Shown one piece after another: positions 62,087-64,000 of a DNA stretch of 64,000 nt. The notes under the pieces were generated by a model. It searched no databases and was not told the DNA's origin. It saw nothing but the letters and a program-made list of their open reading frames with translations. The translations under genes and the position numbers were made by a program. Numbering within the stretch: position 1 is the first letter of the stretch; each line of letters opens with the position of its first letter. Origin of the DNA: Kaistella pullorum (GTDB lineage Bacteria > Bacteroidota > Bacteroidia > Flavobacteriales > Weeksellaceae); NCBI RefSeq assembly GCF_014837035.1, contig NZ_JACSPS010000002.1:449851-513850 (forward strand), given 5' to 3'.

Positions 62087-63003
62087 AAACCGAATTCCGC
62101 AGTGAGGCGTTTGTCCTCATCAAGCCTTTCAATCAGCTTTTCAAGGCTCTCAAACTTAATCTCATCATGCAAAAACTCGCGGAAATTGACCGAGATTTCT
62201 TTACCGTAGATATCTGCATCAAAATCTAAGATGTAAACTTCCACAGAAAGCGCGCTGCCACCCACGGTAGGATTTGTGCCTACGCTCAACATTCCTTTGT
62301 AACGCTCACCTTCAACAAAAACTTCCACGATGTACGCGCCTTTTTTTGGAAGAAGTTTCATTGAATCTACCTTTATGTTTGCTGTAGGATAACCAATTGT
62401 ACGGCCAATTTGCTTACCGCCAACAACCACGCCGTTGACTGAATAGACGTAGCCCAACATTTCGTTTGCGGCAACCACATTTCCTTCTGCCAACGCATTT
62501 CGGATTTGGGTAGAACTTATTGGCGCTTTACCAAAATCCACGGCCTGTACTTGCTCGAGTTCAAAACCACATTCGGGTGCCATCTTTTCCAGCAACGCGA
62601 AATCTCCGCTTTTGTTTTTGCCGAATGTGTGATCGTAACCGATGATCAGGTATTTTACATTGAGTTTTTCAACTAAAATCTGCTTTACAAACTCTCCACC
62701 GGTCAAATTGCGGAAACGTTCGTCGAATTCCTTCAAAAACAGATGCTGGATACCGTTCTTCTGCAGAAGGTAAGTTTTTTCGTCAATGGTATTCAGTAAT
62801 TTTAAATCATCATTTGGGTTAAAAACTTTCCTCGGATGCGGCCAAAAGGTCAACAACGCGGAATCCAGATTATTCTGTGCAGCGAAAGCATTCAGTTTTT
62901 TAATGATTTGCTGATGTCCGAGGTGAACTCCATCGAACATGCCGATTGACAGCGCGAGTGGCTTTTGGGCTGTGTATCCGTGAAGGTTTTTGATGATGTT
63001 CAA
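62083..63003 (-). CDS. ribF: Bifunctional riboflavin kinase/FAD synthetase
   Basis: 306 residues from a TTG at 63003 (MNIIKNLHGYTAQKPLALSI). The frame is open to an ATG at 63054, but that start would lie in the atpD promoter and gives a poor N-terminus. The FAD synthetase domain has GMFDGVHLGHQQI and IGYDHTFGKNKSGDF (about 12-190). The riboflavin kinase domain has GRTIGYPTANIKVD (about 195-306). It makes FMN and then FAD from riboflavin and ATP. Confidence 0.93.
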   Translation of the reverse strand: MNIIKNLHGYTAQKPLALSIGMFDGVHLGHQQIIKKLNAFAAQNNLDSALLTFWPHPRKVFNPNDDLKLLNTIDEKTYLLQKNGIQHLFLKEFDERFRNLTGGEFVKQILVEKLNVKYLIIGYDHTFGKNKSGDFALLEKMAPECGFELEQVQAVDFGKAPISSTQIRNALAEGNVVAANEMLGYVYSVNGVVVGGKQIGRTIGYPTANIKVDSMKLLPKKGAYIVEVFVEGERYKGMLSVGTNPTVGGSALSVEVYILDFDADIYGKEISVNFREFLHDEIKFESLEKLIERLDEDKRLTAEFGF

Positions 63004-63048
63004 AAGTGCTGATTTGATGCTGCAAATATGATAAAAATCTTCTTTTAA

Positions 63049-64000
<952 letters not shown>

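Overview
This window comes from a flavobacterial chromosome (Bacteroidota, most likely the Chryseobacterium/Kaistella group of Weeksellaceae). The evidence is a type IX secretion protein (PorQ) next to cytidylate kinase, a TamL-type BamA/TamA lipoprotein, a DUF6266 protein, a DPP III-type M49 lipoprotein, and several promoters of the Bacteroidota form TTG-N19-TAnnTTTG. The species is inferred; I ran no search.

Layout. 1-7105: the left edge carries a partial, damaged copy of the DUF1304/VOC gene pair found intact at 5548-6325. Then come a membrane glycosyltransferase, a LuxR-type response regulator and a histidine kinase (one minus-strand unit), a zinc-ribbon protein, and a secreted acetolactate decarboxylase. 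7106-12000: a gene-poor accessory stretch with a gene remnant, two small hypotheticals, DUF6266, a 10-bp-phased repeat and a secreted 605-residue protein. 12079-31112: a defence island of twelve same-strand genes. It holds a type I restriction-modification set (hsdM, hsdS, a small PD-(D/E)XK-like gene, hsdR), a Zorya-like set (ZorA-like and ZorB-like membrane motor proteins, an HNH nuclease, a 1615-residue helicase carrying a Vsr-like nuclease and a GreA/GreB-like C-terminus, and an unknown 252-residue protein), and a NERD-nuclease/UPF1-like helicase with two unknown partners. The island ends at a truncated IS3-family element.

31972-64000: housekeeping and envelope genes. A short cobalamin-riboswitch-like leader with its own promoter lies directly before an acyl-CoA thioesterase. 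After it come 3-methyladenine glycosylase, DPP III, TypA, DUF465, a BlaI/M56 regulatory pair with a clear palindromic operator, YchF, a short-chain dehydrogenase, an FMN reductase, a Ca2+-type P-ATPase, an AI-2E family permease, an AIM24-like protein, topoisomerase IV (parE, parC), a PDZ protein, TamL, an rRNA-type methyltransferase, a small envelope-stress trio, cmk, porQ, pyrH, frr, an NAD(P)-binding protein, a YjbR protein, ribF and the 5' part of atpD.

The best candidate for an undescribed system is 17723-26001 (possibly to 31112). A ZorA/ZorB-type proton-motor pair normally works with cytosolic nuclease or helicase effectors. Here it is joined to an HNH protein and a very large helicase-nuclease-GreA-like fusion, a combination that does not match the Zorya gene sets I know (ABCD, ABE, ABFG).
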